The notes: generated by a model from the sequence alone, not told the origin. A stretch of DNA of 34,241 bases from Clostridia bacterium (GCA_017428525.1 JAFRQQ010000032.1:1-34241), one strand, 5' to 3'; positions 23,291 to 32,288 are shown, counted from the stretch's first letter. Program-made: numbers and translations.

Positions 23291-23833
23291 ATGATGACAT
23301 TGAAGAAGCAACGAAAAATCCTGTTTTTGCGCAGGCTGATCCTTGCGCTGATGCTGCTTGTGCTGTCCCTGCTGCAAAACACGGACGGCTTTTTTCTGCA
23401 GATCTTCGGCGTGCGCGCACTGCTGCTGATTCCGGCCGTGGTGTGCATCGCCGTGTTTGAGCGGGATTTCGCGGGCCTGTTTTTCGGCCTGCTGGCCGGC
23501 GCGCTCTGGGATGCGGCCGCAGGAGGCGCAAGCTTCCGGGCGCTGTATCTGATGGCGGTCGGCTATCTTTGCGGCGTGCTGATCAACACGCTCATGCGCT
23601 GCAACATCATGACCGCAACCCTGCTTTCCGCCGGCGCCGTGCTGCTCTATGAGCTTGCGGCCTGGCTGATCGCCTATCCCCTGGCGGGTCTTGACCGCGC
23701 AGTCTTCATGCTGCTGCGCTACTATCTGCCCGGCGCCGTTTATTCCCTGGTGTTCGCGCCGGTGCTCTTTATCCTCGTGCACACTGTTCAGAAGAAATAT
23801 TCCGTGAATCCGACCGTCCACAGCACCGACTGA
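23291..23833 (+). CDS. mreD: Rod shape-determining protein MreD
   Basis: A 180-residue integral membrane protein with about five hydrophobic segments, the first at about residues 12-28 and later ones around 33-52, 57-80, 84-100 and 105-130. It contains FLQIFGVRALLLIPAVVCIAVFERDFAGLFFGLLAGALWDAA, a pattern shared by Firmicutes MreD (the GL--GLLWD signature). The start is one of two adjacent ATG codons, six bases after the mreC stop. The sequence is weakly conserved across bacteria, so the call leans on position between mreC and mrdA as well as the membrane pattern. Confidence 0.9.
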   Translation: MMTLKKQRKILFLRRLILALMLLVLSLLQNTDGFFLQIFGVRALLLIPAVVCIAVFERDFAGLFFGLLAGALWDAAAGGASFRALYLMAVGYLCGVLINTLMRCNIMTATLLSAGAVLLYELAAWLIAYPLAGLDRAVFMLLRYYLPGAVYSLVFAPVLFILVHTVQKKYSVNPTVHSTD

Positions 23834-23879
23834 CGACGGCCGGCATTCCGTTGATTACATGATTCAGGAGTCAATACCT

Positions 23880-25931
23880 ATGCGTCCGAAAATTCCAACC
23901 GGCCGCCGCATTGCGGCCGTCTGCATATTGATGGCGTTTTTCGTCTTCTTCGCCTTTGACCTGGTCAAGCTCCAGCTTGTCGAGGGCGAGGAGTTCAACG
24001 CGGTGATTTCCTCCGTGGCGGAGCACACCGCGCCGGTGGCTGCCGCCCGCGGCGAGATCGTGGACTGCAACGGCGTGCCGCTGGTGTATTACGGGCAGAC
24101 CTATGCCCTGATCCTGGACGCCGCTTATTTCCCCTCCGCCAAGGAGCAGGCGCAGCGCAATGAGATCCTGCTCGCGCTGATCCGCCTGTTTGAGCGGCGC
24201 GGGCTCGCGTGGATCGATCCCCTCCCCCTCGTCTTTGACGCCGCGGGGACCGTCGCCTTCCGGCCGGACAGCGACAAGGAGATCGCCGAAATGAAAAGCG
24301 CCTCCCTGCTCAACCTGAATGATTACGCCACGGCGCAGAACTGTCTGGACGCTGTTGTCAAAATGTTTGATCTGGCGGACTACAGCCCTGCCGACGCACG
24401 CAAGATCGCCTCGGTCTGCTACGGCCTGAAGCGGGACGGCTTCAATGTTTCGCATCCTTACACCTTTGCGCAGGACGTGCCCGCCGAGGTCGTTTCCATC
24501 GTCAAGGAAAACAGCGACTTTTACCGCGGCGTGGATGTGGACATCGTGCCGGTGCGTCAGTATTCGGACGGCACGCTCGCGCCGCATATTCTCGGCCGCG
24601 TGGCGGTGATCAACGCCGAGGAATATGCCGAAAAGAAGGATCAGGGCTATCAGATGGACGACTTGATCGGCAAAAGCGGGCTCGAGCTCGCAATGGAAGA
24701 CACCCTGCGCGGCACGGCCGGCGAAAAGACCATCTATACCGACCCGAACGGCACCAACACCTCCGTGATCACCAAGCAGCCGCAGCCGGGCAACACCGTT
24801 GTGACCACCATTGACGCCGGGCTGCAGGCCGTCGCCGTGCAGAGCCTGGGCGAAACGCTTGAGAACTATGCCGATACGAACGGCAACATCGTGGACAGCG
24901 CCGGCGCGGTTGTGGTGCTGGACTGCAACAGCGCCGCCGTGCTCGCCTGCGCCAGTTACCCGACCTATGACATCACGACCTATGCGGAAGATGCGGCGGC
25001 GCTCAACGAAGCGCCGGGCTCGCCCCTCTGGAACCGCGCGCTGCTCTCCGCCTACGCGACCGGCTCCACGATGAAACCCTCCGTCGCCATCGGCGCTTTG
25101 GAGGAGGGCGTGATCGATGAGAATTTCACGGTCTACTGCAACGGCTCCTATGATTTCCTCGGGCAGCACTTCAAGTGCGAACAGCAGCATAAAAACGCCT
25201 ACGTCAACGTCGTTGCCGCCATCGATGAATCCTGCAACATCTTCTTCTATGAAGTCGGGCAGATGCTCGGCATCGAAAAGATGAATGAATACCGCACGCT
25301 GCTCGGCTTCGGCGCAAAGACCGGCTGCGAGCTGGGCGAGGCCGCCGGCGTGCTGGACAGCCCGGAATACCGCGCTTCTCTGAATCAGGAATGGCTGCCG
25401 GGCTTCACCATCCAGTCCGCCATCGGCCAGGCGGGCAACCTCTTCACGCCGATTCAGCTGGCCAATTACGTCGCGACGATCGCGAACGGCGGCACCCGCT
25501 ACCGCACGCATTTCGTCAAGAGCATCAAAAGCCACGATTATTCCCGCACGATCGAGGAAACCCCGACCACCGTCACCTGCGAAACCGGCATTTCCGCCCA
25601 GACGCTGAATATCGTCAAGCGCGGCATGCTCGCCGTGGGCACCACCGGCTACTGCGCCGACGCCTTTGCAGACCTGCCCGTGAAGGTGGCGGCCAAAACC
25701 GGCACCTCGCAGGAATACCGCATGATCAAGAATGTTTCCACCAAGATCAACAACGGCTTCCTGATCGCCTTCGCGCCGTATGAGGCGCCGGAGATCGCGA
25801 TTGCCGCCGTCGGCGAAGGCATGGTTTCCGGTGCGAATGTCGCGCCGGTGATCGCCGCCGTGGTCGACTATTATTTCGGTAAAAACAGCACGCTTTCTCC
25901 CGTGCCGGAGACCGGCGTGCTGATCCCCTGA
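23880..25931 (+). CDS. mrdA: Penicillin-binding protein 2 (elongasome transpeptidase)
   Basis: A 683-residue class B PBP that crosslinks peptidoglycan with its SEDS partner during elongation. The ATG at 23880 follows CAGGAG; an upstream in-frame ATG at 23859 is less well placed. One N-terminal membrane helix (about residues 9-31) is followed by the pedestal domain. The transpeptidase motifs are complete: STMK (Ser396, Lys399), SCN (451-453) and KTG (606-608). Further family marks: LIGKSGLELAMEDTLRGTAGEK and SAIGQAGNLFTPIQLANYVATIANGG. No rodA gene follows here. It can be annotated as mrdA/pbp2 from context after mreD. Confidence 0.93.
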   Translation: MRPKIPTGRRIAAVCILMAFFVFFAFDLVKLQLVEGEEFNAVISSVAEHTAPVAAARGEIVDCNGVPLVYYGQTYALILDAAYFPSAKEQAQRNEILLALIRLFERRGLAWIDPLPLVFDAAGTVAFRPDSDKEIAEMKSASLLNLNDYATAQNCLDAVVKMFDLADYSPADARKIASVCYGLKRDGFNVSHPYTFAQDVPAEVVSIVKENSDFYRGVDVDIVPVRQYSDGTLAPHILGRVAVINAEEYAEKKDQGYQMDDLIGKSGLELAMEDTLRGTAGEKTIYTDPNGTNTSVITKQPQPGNTVVTTIDAGLQAVAVQSLGETLENYADTNGNIVDSAGAVVVLDCNSAAVLACASYPTYDITTYAEDAAALNEAPGSPLWNRALLSAYATGSTMKPSVAIGALEEGVIDENFTVYCNGSYDFLGQHFKCEQQHKNAYVNVVAAIDESCNIFFYEVGQMLGIEKMNEYRTLLGFGAKTGCELGEAAGVLDSPEYRASLNQEWLPGFTIQSAIGQAGNLFTPIQLANYVATIANGGTRYRTHFVKSIKSHDYSRTIEETPTTVTCETGISAQTLNIVKRGMLAVGTTGYCADAFADLPVKVAAKTGTSQEYRMIKNVSTKINNGFLIAFAPYEAPEIAIAAVGEGMVSGANVAPVIAAVVDYYFGKNSTLSPVPETGVLIP

Positions 25932-25965
25932 TTGCATCCGGACGACGCAGAAAGGAGGCGGCCCC

Positions 25966-26688
25966 ATGGCGCAAACGATTCTGATTTTTTCCGGCAAGGG
26001 CGGCACGGGGAAATCCTCCGTCACCGTCGGCCTCGGGCGCGCGCTCGCGGCCATGGACAAGCGCGTGCTGCTTGTGGACTGCGATATCGGTCTGCGCTGC
26101 CTGGATCTGCTGCTCGGCGCCGCGCAGGACGTGGTCTTTGACTGGGGCGACCTGCTGCTCGACCGCTGCAGCGCCGCGGATGCGATCCTGCCCGGCGAGG
26201 TCGATCTGCTCGCCGCGCCGCGAAGATATGATCCGTCCTTTGACGCCGCCGGATTTGCCGCCATGCTGCAGATGCTGCAGGCAAACTATGATTATATTCT
26301 GCTCGACGCGCCGGCCGGCATCGGCACCGGACTGCTGCTCGCCGCCGCGGGTGCGGACAGCGCCGTCGGCGTCACAACGCCCGACGCGGTCTGCGTGCGC
26401 AGCTGCTGCGCGGCCTATTCCGCCCTGCGCGCGCAGGGGCTGACCGACGCGCGGCTGATCATCAATCTGTTTGAGGTGCGCCCCGTGCTCCACGGCCGGC
26501 TGCTGAATGTGGATCAGTGCATCGATGAAACGGGCATTCGCCTGCTCGGCGCCGTGCCCCGCGACCCCGCCGTGAGCTTCTGCTCCGTGACCGGCAAAGC
26601 GCCGGATGAATTCTCCCCCGCTTCGCTGGCCTATGAGCGCATCGCCCGCCGCCTCTGCGGCGAAAAAGTCCCGCTGGTTTGCGATTAA
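25966..26688 (+). CDS. minD: MinD-like deviant Walker A ATPase
   Basis: A 240-residue ParA/MinD-superfamily ATPase with AAGGAGG upstream. The deviant Walker A is SGKGGTGKSS (Lys11 and Lys16), followed by VLLVDCDIGLRCLDLLLG (the MinD-type DCDIGLRNLD block) and DYILLDAPAGIG (Walker B; DAPAGI is MinD-like). MinD places MinC at the membrane to block division away from mid-cell. It is shorter than usual (about 260-270), and the C-terminal amphipathic membrane-targeting helix is not evident: it ends RIARRLCGEKVPLVCD. No minC or minE is near. The position after mreBCD-mrdA matches Firmicutes, where minC precedes it. Confidence 0.8.
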   Translation: MAQTILIFSGKGGTGKSSVTVGLGRALAAMDKRVLLVDCDIGLRCLDLLLGAAQDVVFDWGDLLLDRCSAADAILPGEVDLLAAPRRYDPSFDAAGFAAMLQMLQANYDYILLDAPAGIGTGLLLAAAGADSAVGVTTPDAVCVRSCCAAYSALRAQGLTDARLIINLFEVRPVLHGRLLNVDQCIDETGIRLLGAVPRDPAVSFCSVTGKAPDEFSPASLAYERIARRLCGEKVPLVCD

Positions 26689-26694
26689 AAGGGG

Positions 26695-26720
26695 TTAGAT
26701 GATAGGAATCAGGTGTTAGG
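26695..26720 (+). repeat. TAGG-type oligonucleotide repeat, left flank of an AT-rich islet
   Basis: A TTAGATGATAGGAATCAGG-like stretch ending in GTGTTAGG lies directly after minD. It resembles the reverse complement of the repeat at 27124-27157, so the two flank the small gene at 26776 in opposite orientation. Confidence 0.5.
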
Positions 26721-26775
26721 CGCGTACGACCGTTTTCAGGTTCGCTGGCATCAGTATTATTGAAAGGGAAGAAAA

Positions 26776-27096
26776 ATGGAATCGAAGTTAGAATTTGAAG
26801 AACAATATCGGATCCAAAGAAAAGAAATCAAACAATATTATCGAAAACATAAAGTCATTAAAATTTTGATTGCATTTATTGGCGCTGCGATCAGCGCTAT
26901 CGTCTTTCTTCTCTCATTAAAAAAGATGTTCGGTGACAACAACGATGTGATCTGTGTCGTCAGTCTTATCATTTGCGCCGGATTTCTTGCAGTACTCATC
27001 AGGCTGCCTTTTTTTCAGTCGGCAGCAGAAAGAAAAGAATTGGAAGCCCTTAATCAGGCGGCAATTGCCGCAAGGCTGAACGATCGGGAAGGTTAA
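26776..27096 (+). CDS. Small two-helix membrane protein in an AT-rich islet
   Basis: A 106-residue protein that I do not recognise. The ribosome site is GAAAGGGAAG before the ATG. Residues 1-27 are charged and probably helical (LEFEEQYRIQRKEIKQYYRKHK). Two hydrophobic segments follow at about 28-48 (IKILIAFIGAAISAIVFLLSL) and 57-76 (DVICVVSLIICAGFLAVLI), then a charged helical tail (AERKELEALNQAAIAARLN). Base composition is clearly lower in GC than all neighbours and codons are A/T-ending. It interrupts the expected minD to mnmE stretch and is bounded by related inverted repeats, which suggests acquisition by transfer. Confidence 0.72.
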   Translation: MESKLEFEEQYRIQRKEIKQYYRKHKVIKILIAFIGAAISAIVFLLSLKKMFGDNNDVICVVSLIICAGFLAVLIRLPFFQSAAERKELEALNQAAIAARLNDREG

Positions 27097-27123
27097 AACA
27101 ACCGGCGAGCTCCCGTTTACCTG

Positions 27124-27157
27124 CCTTAATTCCTAACTCCTAATTCCTAATTCCTAT
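27124..27157 (-). repeat. TAGGAATT-type tandem oligonucleotide repeat, right flank of the islet
   Basis: On the plus strand, near-identical 8-base units of the form CCTAATT run four times between 27124 and 27157, just before the mnmE ribosome site. In reverse complement they read TAGGAATTAGGAATTAGG and match the repeat at 26695-26720. Confidence 0.6.
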
Positions 27158-27174
27158 TTTCGGAGGTATCCGCC

Positions 27175-28539
27175 TTGTCCACCACCATCGCCGCAATTGC
27201 CACCCCGCAAGCGCCGGGCGGCATCGGCATTATCCGCATTTCCGGCAGGGATGCGCTGCCCGTGGCTGCCCGCGTTTTTCGCGCGGCCGGCAGCAGCGAT
27301 CTGACGGAAAGCCCCGGCTACCGCGCCTATTTCGGCGCGGTTTATTCTGATAATGAAAAAATCGACGAGGCCATCTGCCTCGTTTTTCGTGCGCCCAAAA
27401 GCTATACGGGCGAAGATGTGGCCGAGCTGCACTGCCACGGCGGCCTGTTTCTGACGCAGCAGACGCTGCGCGCCGTGCTCGCTGCCGGCGCCGTCCCCGC
27501 CGAACCGGGGGAATTCACCAAACGCGCGTTTCTCAACGGCAAACGCGATCTTGCCGCCGCCGAAAGCGTCATGGCCCTCATCGGCGCCGCCGGGCAGCAG
27601 GCGGCCGCCGCCGCGCTGCAAACGCTGGACGGCACGCTGAGCAAGGAGATCCGCGCCTGCGCGGACCGCATCCTTTCGGTCACCGCCGCCCTGGCGGCCT
27701 GGGTCGATTATCCGGATGAGGATCTGCCGCAGACCGATACGGCCTCGATCCTTTCCGTTTTCCGCGACGTACGTGCTTCCCTGCAGGCGCTGCTGCGCCG
27801 CTATGACTGCGGCAAAGTGCTCACCGCCGGCGTGGATACCGCCATCGTCGGGCGGCCGAACGTCGGCAAATCGACGCTGATGAATCTGCTCAGCGGCTTT
27901 GACCGCTCCATCGTCACCGCGGTCGCCGGCACCACGCGCGACGTGGTGGAGGAAACCGTTCGTCTTGGCGATCTGCTGCTGCGCGTGGCGGATACCGCCG
28001 GCATCCGGGATACCGCGGACGCCATCGAGCATCTCGGCGTGGACCGCGCCAGACGGCGTCTGGCCGGCGCTTCGCTCGCGCTCGCGGTCTTTGACGGCAG
28101 CGCGCCGCTGACCGCGGACGACCGCGCCGTGATCGCCGCCTGTGCGGAAAAACCCGCCGTCGCCGTGCTGAATAAAGCGGACCTCCCCCCTGCCGCCGAC
28201 TGCGCCGAACTGGAAGCCGCCTTTGACCGCGTGGTGACGCTCTCGGCCGCCACCGGCGAAGGTCTGGAAACGCTCGAACAAGCGATCGCCGACCTGCTCG
28301 GCGCGGATGCCTTCGACCCCTCTGCCGCCTGCCTGGTCAACGAGCGCCAGCGGCAATGCTGTGCGCGCGCTGCGGACCATCTGTCCGAGGCGATCTCCGC
28401 GCTGGAACGCGGCGTCACGCTCGACGCCGTCACCGTCTGCGCCGATTGCGCCGTGGATGCGCTGCTGGAGCTGACCGGCGAGCGCGCAACGTCCGCCACC
28501 GTGGACGCGGTCTTCAGGAACTTCTGCGTCGGAAAATAG
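27175..28539 (+). CDS. mnmE: tRNA uridine-5-carboxymethylaminomethyl modification GTPase MnmE
   Basis: A 454-residue GTPase that works with MnmG to install the cmnm5 group on U34 of certain tRNAs. It begins at a TTG codon, with CGGAGG 8 bases upstream. The N-terminal folate-binding domain starts TTIAAIATPQAPGGIGIIRISG. The G domain has GRPNVGKST (G1, about 226-234), GTTRD (G2), DTAGIRDT (G3) and NKADL (G4). The C-terminus ends in FCVGK, with the catalytic Cys of the C-[GA]-K motif. Full length. It is followed by mnmG, the usual partner. Confidence 0.96.
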   Translation: MSTTIAAIATPQAPGGIGIIRISGRDALPVAARVFRAAGSSDLTESPGYRAYFGAVYSDNEKIDEAICLVFRAPKSYTGEDVAELHCHGGLFLTQQTLRAVLAAGAVPAEPGEFTKRAFLNGKRDLAAAESVMALIGAAGQQAAAAALQTLDGTLSKEIRACADRILSVTAALAAWVDYPDEDLPQTDTASILSVFRDVRASLQALLRRYDCGKVLTAGVDTAIVGRPNVGKSTLMNLLSGFDRSIVTAVAGTTRDVVEETVRLGDLLLRVADTAGIRDTADAIEHLGVDRARRRLAGASLALAVFDGSAPLTADDRAVIAACAEKPAVAVLNKADLPPAADCAELEAAFDRVVTLSAATGEGLETLEQAIADLLGADAFDPSAACLVNERQRQCCARAADHLSEAISALERGVTLDAVTVCADCAVDALLELTGERATSATVDAVFRNFCVGK

Positions 28540-28562
28540 GTATTAGATATTAGATTTTAGAT
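28536..28562 (+). repeat. TATTAGAT-type short tandem repeat after mnmE
   Basis: AT-rich units (GGTATTAGA, TATTAGA, TTTTAGA) start in the mnmE stop codon region and run to 28562. They are similar in style to the TAGG repeats at 26695 and 27124 and may be the same family of intergenic filler. Confidence 0.45.
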
Positions 28563-28616
28563 GTGCGACGCCGTAAGATTGCCGCGTTATTATTTTTTCT
28601 ATTTGGGAACATTGAT

Positions 28617-30494
28617 ATGAAGTACCTAGCTGAATCCTTTGATATCGCCGTGATCGGCGCGGGGCACGCCGGCATCGAAGCCGGTCTGGCCGCCGCCCGC
28701 CTCGGCTGCAAAACCGCCCTGTTCACGATCAATCTGGACTGGGTGGGCAATATGCCCTGCAATCCGTCGATCGGCGGCTCCTCCAAGGGCCACCTCGTGC
28801 GTGAAATTGACGCACTCGGCGGCGAAATGGGCATTGCCGCGGACCGCAACACCCTGCAAAGCCGGATGCTGAATCTCGGCAAGGGACCGGCCGTCCATTC
28901 TCTGCGCGCGCAGATCGACCGCCGCGCCTACTCCGAAACGATGAAGCACGCCGTGGAGCGTCAGCCGAACCTGTTTCTGCAGCAGGCGGAGATCATCGAT
29001 CTGGTGCCGGATGGCGACGGCTGGCTGCTGACCACCCGGCTGGAGGCCGTGCACCGCGCGAAGGCCGTTATCCTCGCCACGGGCACCTTCCTTGGTGGGC
29101 GCGTCTATATCGGCGACGTTTCTTATGAAAGCGGCCCGGACGGCATGTTTCCCGCCGCCGCGCTGGCCGATGCGCTCAAGCGGCTCGATCTGCCGCTCCG
29201 GCGGTTCAAAACCGGCACGCCGCCGCGGGTCAACCGCAGAAGTGTCAATTTTTCCCAGTTGGAGCCGCAATACGGCGACGACCGCATCGTGCCGTTCGCG
29301 TTTGACGCCGGCATCCCGGTCGAAAACAAGGAACCCTGTTATATTACCTACACCGGCGCGGAAACGAAACGCATCATTTCGGAAAATCTGCACCGTTCTC
29401 CCCTCTTTTCCGGCAAGATTGACGGCGTCGGGCCGCGGTATTGCCCGAGCATCGAGGATAAAATCGTCCGTTTTGCCGAAAAAGAGCGGCATCAGATCTT
29501 TATCGAGCCCTGCGGCGCGCACACGGATGAGATGTATCTGCAGGGGCTCTCCTCCTCCCTGCCGGAGGACGTGCAGCTGCAGATCGTGCACAGCATCCCC
29601 GGCCTGGAGCAGGCGGAATTCCTGCGCACGGCCTACGCCATCGAATATGACTGCATCGATCCCCGCGCGCTGCGGCAGACCTTGGAATTCAAGGATCACC
29701 CCGGCCTGTACGGCGCCGGGCAGTTCAACGGCTCGAGCGGCTACGAGGAGGCCGCCGCCCAGGGGCTGATCGCCGGCGTCAACGCCGCCTGCAAGCTGCT
29801 GGACCGGCCGCCGGTCATTCTGGACCGCACCACCTCCTACATCGGCACGCTGATCGACGATCTGGTCACAAAGGGCTGCACAGATCCCTACCGCATGATG
29901 ACCTCCCGCTCGGAATACCGGCTGGTCCTGCGGCAGGACAACGCCGACCGCCGTCTGACCCCGATCGGCTATGCGGCAGGCCTGATCTCCGAGGATCGCT
30001 GGCAGCGGTTTCAGACCAAACTCGCGCAGATCGCGCAGGAGCGCGCCCGCGTGGAAGCGCTTTCCATCCCGAAAACCGACGCGCTGGACGCGATGCTTGT
30101 TTCACGTGAAACATCTCCGCTGGAAAAAGGCGTCAAGATGATCGAGCTGCTGCGGCGCCCGCAGGTGGATTACGCCGCGCTCGCGCCGTTTGATCCGGAC
30201 CGTCCTCCCCTGTCCCCCGAGATTTTTGAGCAGGTCGAGATCGATATCAAATACGAAGGCTATATCCGGCGGCAGGAGCAGCAGATCAAAGAGCTGCGCC
30301 GCCTGGAGGTCCGCCGTCTGCCCGCCGACCTCGATTACAGCGCCATTACCGGCCTGCGGCTGGAAGCGATCGAAAAACTCGGCAAGGTGCGCCCGGAAAC
30401 CGTCGGCCAGGCCTCGCGTATTTCCGGCGTCTCCCCCGCCGACATCTCCGTTCTGTTGATTTATCTGAGCAACCAAGGAGCCGCCCATGATTGA
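28617..30494 (+). CDS. mnmG: tRNA uridine-5-carboxymethylaminomethyl modification enzyme MnmG
   Basis: A 625-residue FAD enzyme, partner of MnmE. The ATG at 28617 gives the normal N-terminus [23 protein letters not shown] (FAD loop, residues 8-30); a longer start at 28563 adds an unrelated extension. Other hallmarks: [25 protein letters not shown], the [17 protein letters not shown] block, [25 protein letters not shown], and [22 protein letters not shown] perfect parS site at 30098-30113 lies inside the gene, encoding Leu-Val-Ser-Arg-Glu-Thr. The end overlaps rsmG by 8 bases. Confidence 0.96.
   Translation: MKYLAESFDIAVIGAGHAGIEAGLAAARLGCKTALFTINLDWVGNMPCNPSIGGSSKGHLVREIDALGGEMGIAADRNTLQSRMLNLGKGPAVHSLRAQIDRRAYSETMKHAVERQPNLFLQQAEIIDLVPDGDGWLLTTRLEAVHRAKAVILATGTFLGGRVYIGDVSYESGPDGMFPAAALADALKRLDLPLRRFKTGTPPRVNRRSVNFSQLEPQYGDDRIVPFAFDAGIPVENKEPCYITYTGAETKRIISENLHRSPLFSGKIDGVGPRYCPSIEDKIVRFAEKERHQIFIEPCGAHTDEMYLQGLSSSLPEDVQLQIVHSIPGLEQAEFLRTAYAIEYDCIDPRALRQTLEFKDHPGLYGAGQFNGSSGYEEAAAQGLIAGVNAACKLLDRPPVILDRTTSYIGTLIDDLVTKGCTDPYRMMTSRSEYRLVLRQDNADRRLTPIGYAAGLISEDRWQRFQTKLAQIAQERARVEALSIPKTDALDAMLVSRETSPLEKGVKMIELLRRPQVDYAALAPFDPDRPPLSPEIFEQVEIDIKYEGYIRRQEQQIKELRRLEVRRLPADLDYSAITGLRLEAIEKLGKVRPETVGQASRISGVSPADISVLLIYLSNQGAAHD
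30098..30113. promoter_or_regulatory. parS centromere-like site (inside mnmG)
   Basis: TGTTTCACGTGAAACA, a perfect 16-bp palindrome that matches the Bacillus-type parS consensus. ParB loads here and spreads along DNA with CTP. It is embedded in the mnmG coding sequence. Confidence 0.93.
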
Positions 30495-31197
30495 TAAAAC
30501 CCAATTGCAAAGCGAAGCCGCCGCGCTCGGCCTGCAGCTGAGCGACGCGCAGCTGGATCAATTTGACCGGCTGGCGCAGGCGCTGGTCGATCGGAACCGC
30601 GTGATGAACCTGACCGCCATCACAGAGCCGTCGGAAATCGTCACCCGGCATTTTGCGGATTCCCTGACCGTCGCGGCCGCCGTGCCGCTGCAGGAAGCCG
30701 CCGCCGTGCTCGATCTCGGCACCGGCGCGGGCTTTCCCGGTCTGCCGCTGATGATTCTGCGCCCGGATCTGCAGATGACGCTGCTGGACAGTACAGCAAA
30801 AAAGCTGGCCTATGTGGCGGAAACGGCGGATGCCCTCGGTCTACGGGCGCAAACCCTGCATCAGCGCGCGGAGATTGCCGGGCGCGATCCCGCGTTTCGC
30901 GCGCAATTTGATCTTGTCTGCTCCCGCGCCGTCGCCCCGCTGCCCGTGCTCTGCGAATACGCGCTCCCGCTGCTGCGCATCGGCGGCCGGCTGGTCGCGA
31001 TGAAAAGCGTGCGCGCGGCCGAGGAACTGGCGCAGGCCAAGGACGCGATCCGGCTGCTCGGCGGCGCCGTTGCGGGCGTCAGCTCGTTCACACTGGCCGA
31101 CGGCAGCAGCCGCGTGCTGATTCTGATTGAAAAGAAATCGCAAACGCCGGCAAAATATCCCCGTTCCGGCACACAAATCGCCAAAAAGCCCCTTTAA
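30487..31197 (+). CDS. rsmG: 16S rRNA (guanine-N7)-methyltransferase RsmG
   Basis: A 236-residue SAM-dependent methyltransferase that modifies a conserved guanine in the 530 loop of 16S rRNA. AAGGAG lies before the ATG and the gene overlaps mnmG by 8 bases. Features: a helical N-terminus with [20 protein letters not shown] (typical RsmG), SAM motif [18 protein letters not shown], and [28 protein letters not shown]. Normal length. The mnmG-rsmG order is standard near the Firmicutes origin. Confidence 0.95.
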   Translation: MIDKTQLQSEAAALGLQLSDAQLDQFDRLAQALVDRNRVMNLTAITEPSEIVTRHFADSLTVAAAVPLQEAAAVLDLGTGAGFPGLPLMILRPDLQMTLLDSTAKKLAYVAETADALGLRAQTLHQRAEIAGRDPAFRAQFDLVCSRAVAPLPVLCEYALPLLRIGGRLVAMKSVRAAEELAQAKDAIRLLGGAVAGVSSFTLADGSSRVLILIEKKSQTPAKYPRSGTQIAKKPL

Positions 31198-31246
31198 TTT
31201 TATAAGAAACGGCAGATTCCGGTCGAATCCGCCCGACCGAAACAGG

Positions 31247-31275
31247 TGGACAAACTCCCGCTGCGGTGCTATGAT
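31247..31275 (+). promoter_or_regulatory. Promoter of the Noc-like parB gene
   Basis: TGGACA (31247-31252), a 17-base spacer, TATGAT (31270-31275), about 50 bases before the TTG start at 31326. Confidence 0.7.
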
Positions 31276-31325
31276 AAAGGCAGTCAAACGGATTGCCGCA
31301 TTCGCATCCGCACGGGGGTGTTTTT

Positions 31326-32165
31326 TTGAAAACCGCCAAATACAAGGTCGGCGGGCAGATTCTTCTGCTCCCGCAGGAGGAAATCTATCCGAATCCGCAT
31401 CAGCCGCGTCAGCGCTTTGATTTCGACGCGCTCGAGGGTCTGGCACAGAGCATTCGTCAAAACGGCATCCTGCAGCCGATCGCCGTTCGCATGAACGAAA
31501 ACGGCGCCTACGAACTGATTACAGGCGAACGCCGCCTGCGCGCAGCCCGGCTGGTCGGGGTCAAACAGATCCCATGCATCGTCATGGAAGCGTCGGATGA
31601 AAAATCCGCGCTGTTTGCGCTGATTGAGAATATGCAGCGTTGCGACCTCGGCTTTTTTGAGGAAGCCGCCGCGATTCAGCGGCTGATCACCGATCACGGC
31701 ATGAGCCGGGACGACGTCTGCCGCAAGCTCGGCAAAGCGCCGCCGACAATTTCCAACAAACTGCGGCTGCTGCGCCTGCCGGAGGATCTGCGGCTGAAAA
31801 TCACGCAGGAGAACCTGACCGAGCGCCACGCCCGCGCGCTGCTGCGCCTGACCTCCTTCAGCCAGATGGAGCGCGCGCTGGCCATCATCGCGGAAAAACG
31901 GCTGAATGTGCAGGAAACCGAGCGTCTGATCTCGCAGATGCTGCAGAATGACGCGCGCCCGCGCACGCCGCCGATGAAGCTCTTCAAGGATGTGCGCATC
32001 TTTGTCAACACGCTCAACCACGCAGTGGATACCATGCGCCGCGCCGGCATCGCCGCGGATTCGGCAAAAAGCGAAACCGAGGAATATATCGAATATATCG
32101 TCCGCATCCCGAAAAGCAGAGGCTGCGTCATCAAGGCCGCAAAGGCGCCTGCCAAGGGCGCCTGA
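31326..32165 (+). CDS. Noc/ParB-family CTP-dependent DNA-binding protein
   Basis: A 279-residue protein. I place the start at a TTG (31326) with GGGGGTG just upstream; an in-frame TTG at 31293 lacks a ribosome site. Seen: an N-terminal ParB domain with NPHQPRQRFDFDALEGLAQSIRQNGILQPI, GERRLRAARLVG (the CTP-binding GERR box), ENMQRCDLGFFEEA, then a helix-turn-helix region KAPPTISNKLRLLRLPEDLR. The SNKLRLLRLP version is closer to Noc than to Spo0J. Noc occludes division over the chromosome in Bacillus. However, the usual N-terminal amphipathic membrane helix of Noc is absent here. It has its own promoter and terminator, separate from parA-parB. Confidence 0.85.
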   Translation: MKTAKYKVGGQILLLPQEEIYPNPHQPRQRFDFDALEGLAQSIRQNGILQPIAVRMNENGAYELITGERRLRAARLVGVKQIPCIVMEASDEKSALFALIENMQRCDLGFFEEAAAIQRLITDHGMSRDDVCRKLGKAPPTISNKLRLLRLPEDLRLKITQENLTERHARALLRLTSFSQMERALAIIAEKRLNVQETERLISQMLQNDARPRTPPMKLFKDVRIFVNTLNHAVDTMRRAGIAADSAKSETEEYIEYIVRIPKSRGCVIKAAKAPAKGA

Positions 32166-32177
32166 CCGCATTCGACC

Positions 32178-32193
32178 TGTTTCACGTGAAACA
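32178..32193. promoter_or_regulatory. parS centromere-like site (noc-parA intergenic)
   Basis: TGTTTCACGTGAAACA, identical to the site in mnmG. It sits 12 bases after the stop of the Noc-like gene and 208 bases before the parA start. Confidence 0.95.
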
Positions 32194-32288
32194 CAGGGCA
32201 GGGGACTGCCCGCTGAAGCAACCCACTCCGACGGCGGCAAGGGGCAACCCCGGCTGCCGACCATATCTTTCTCTTTCACACCCACATC

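Noticed and set aside
27097..27174. A CRISPR array or telomere-like repeat at the TAGGAATT units
   Set aside because: Units are only about 8 bases, contiguous, without spacers, and no cas genes are present.
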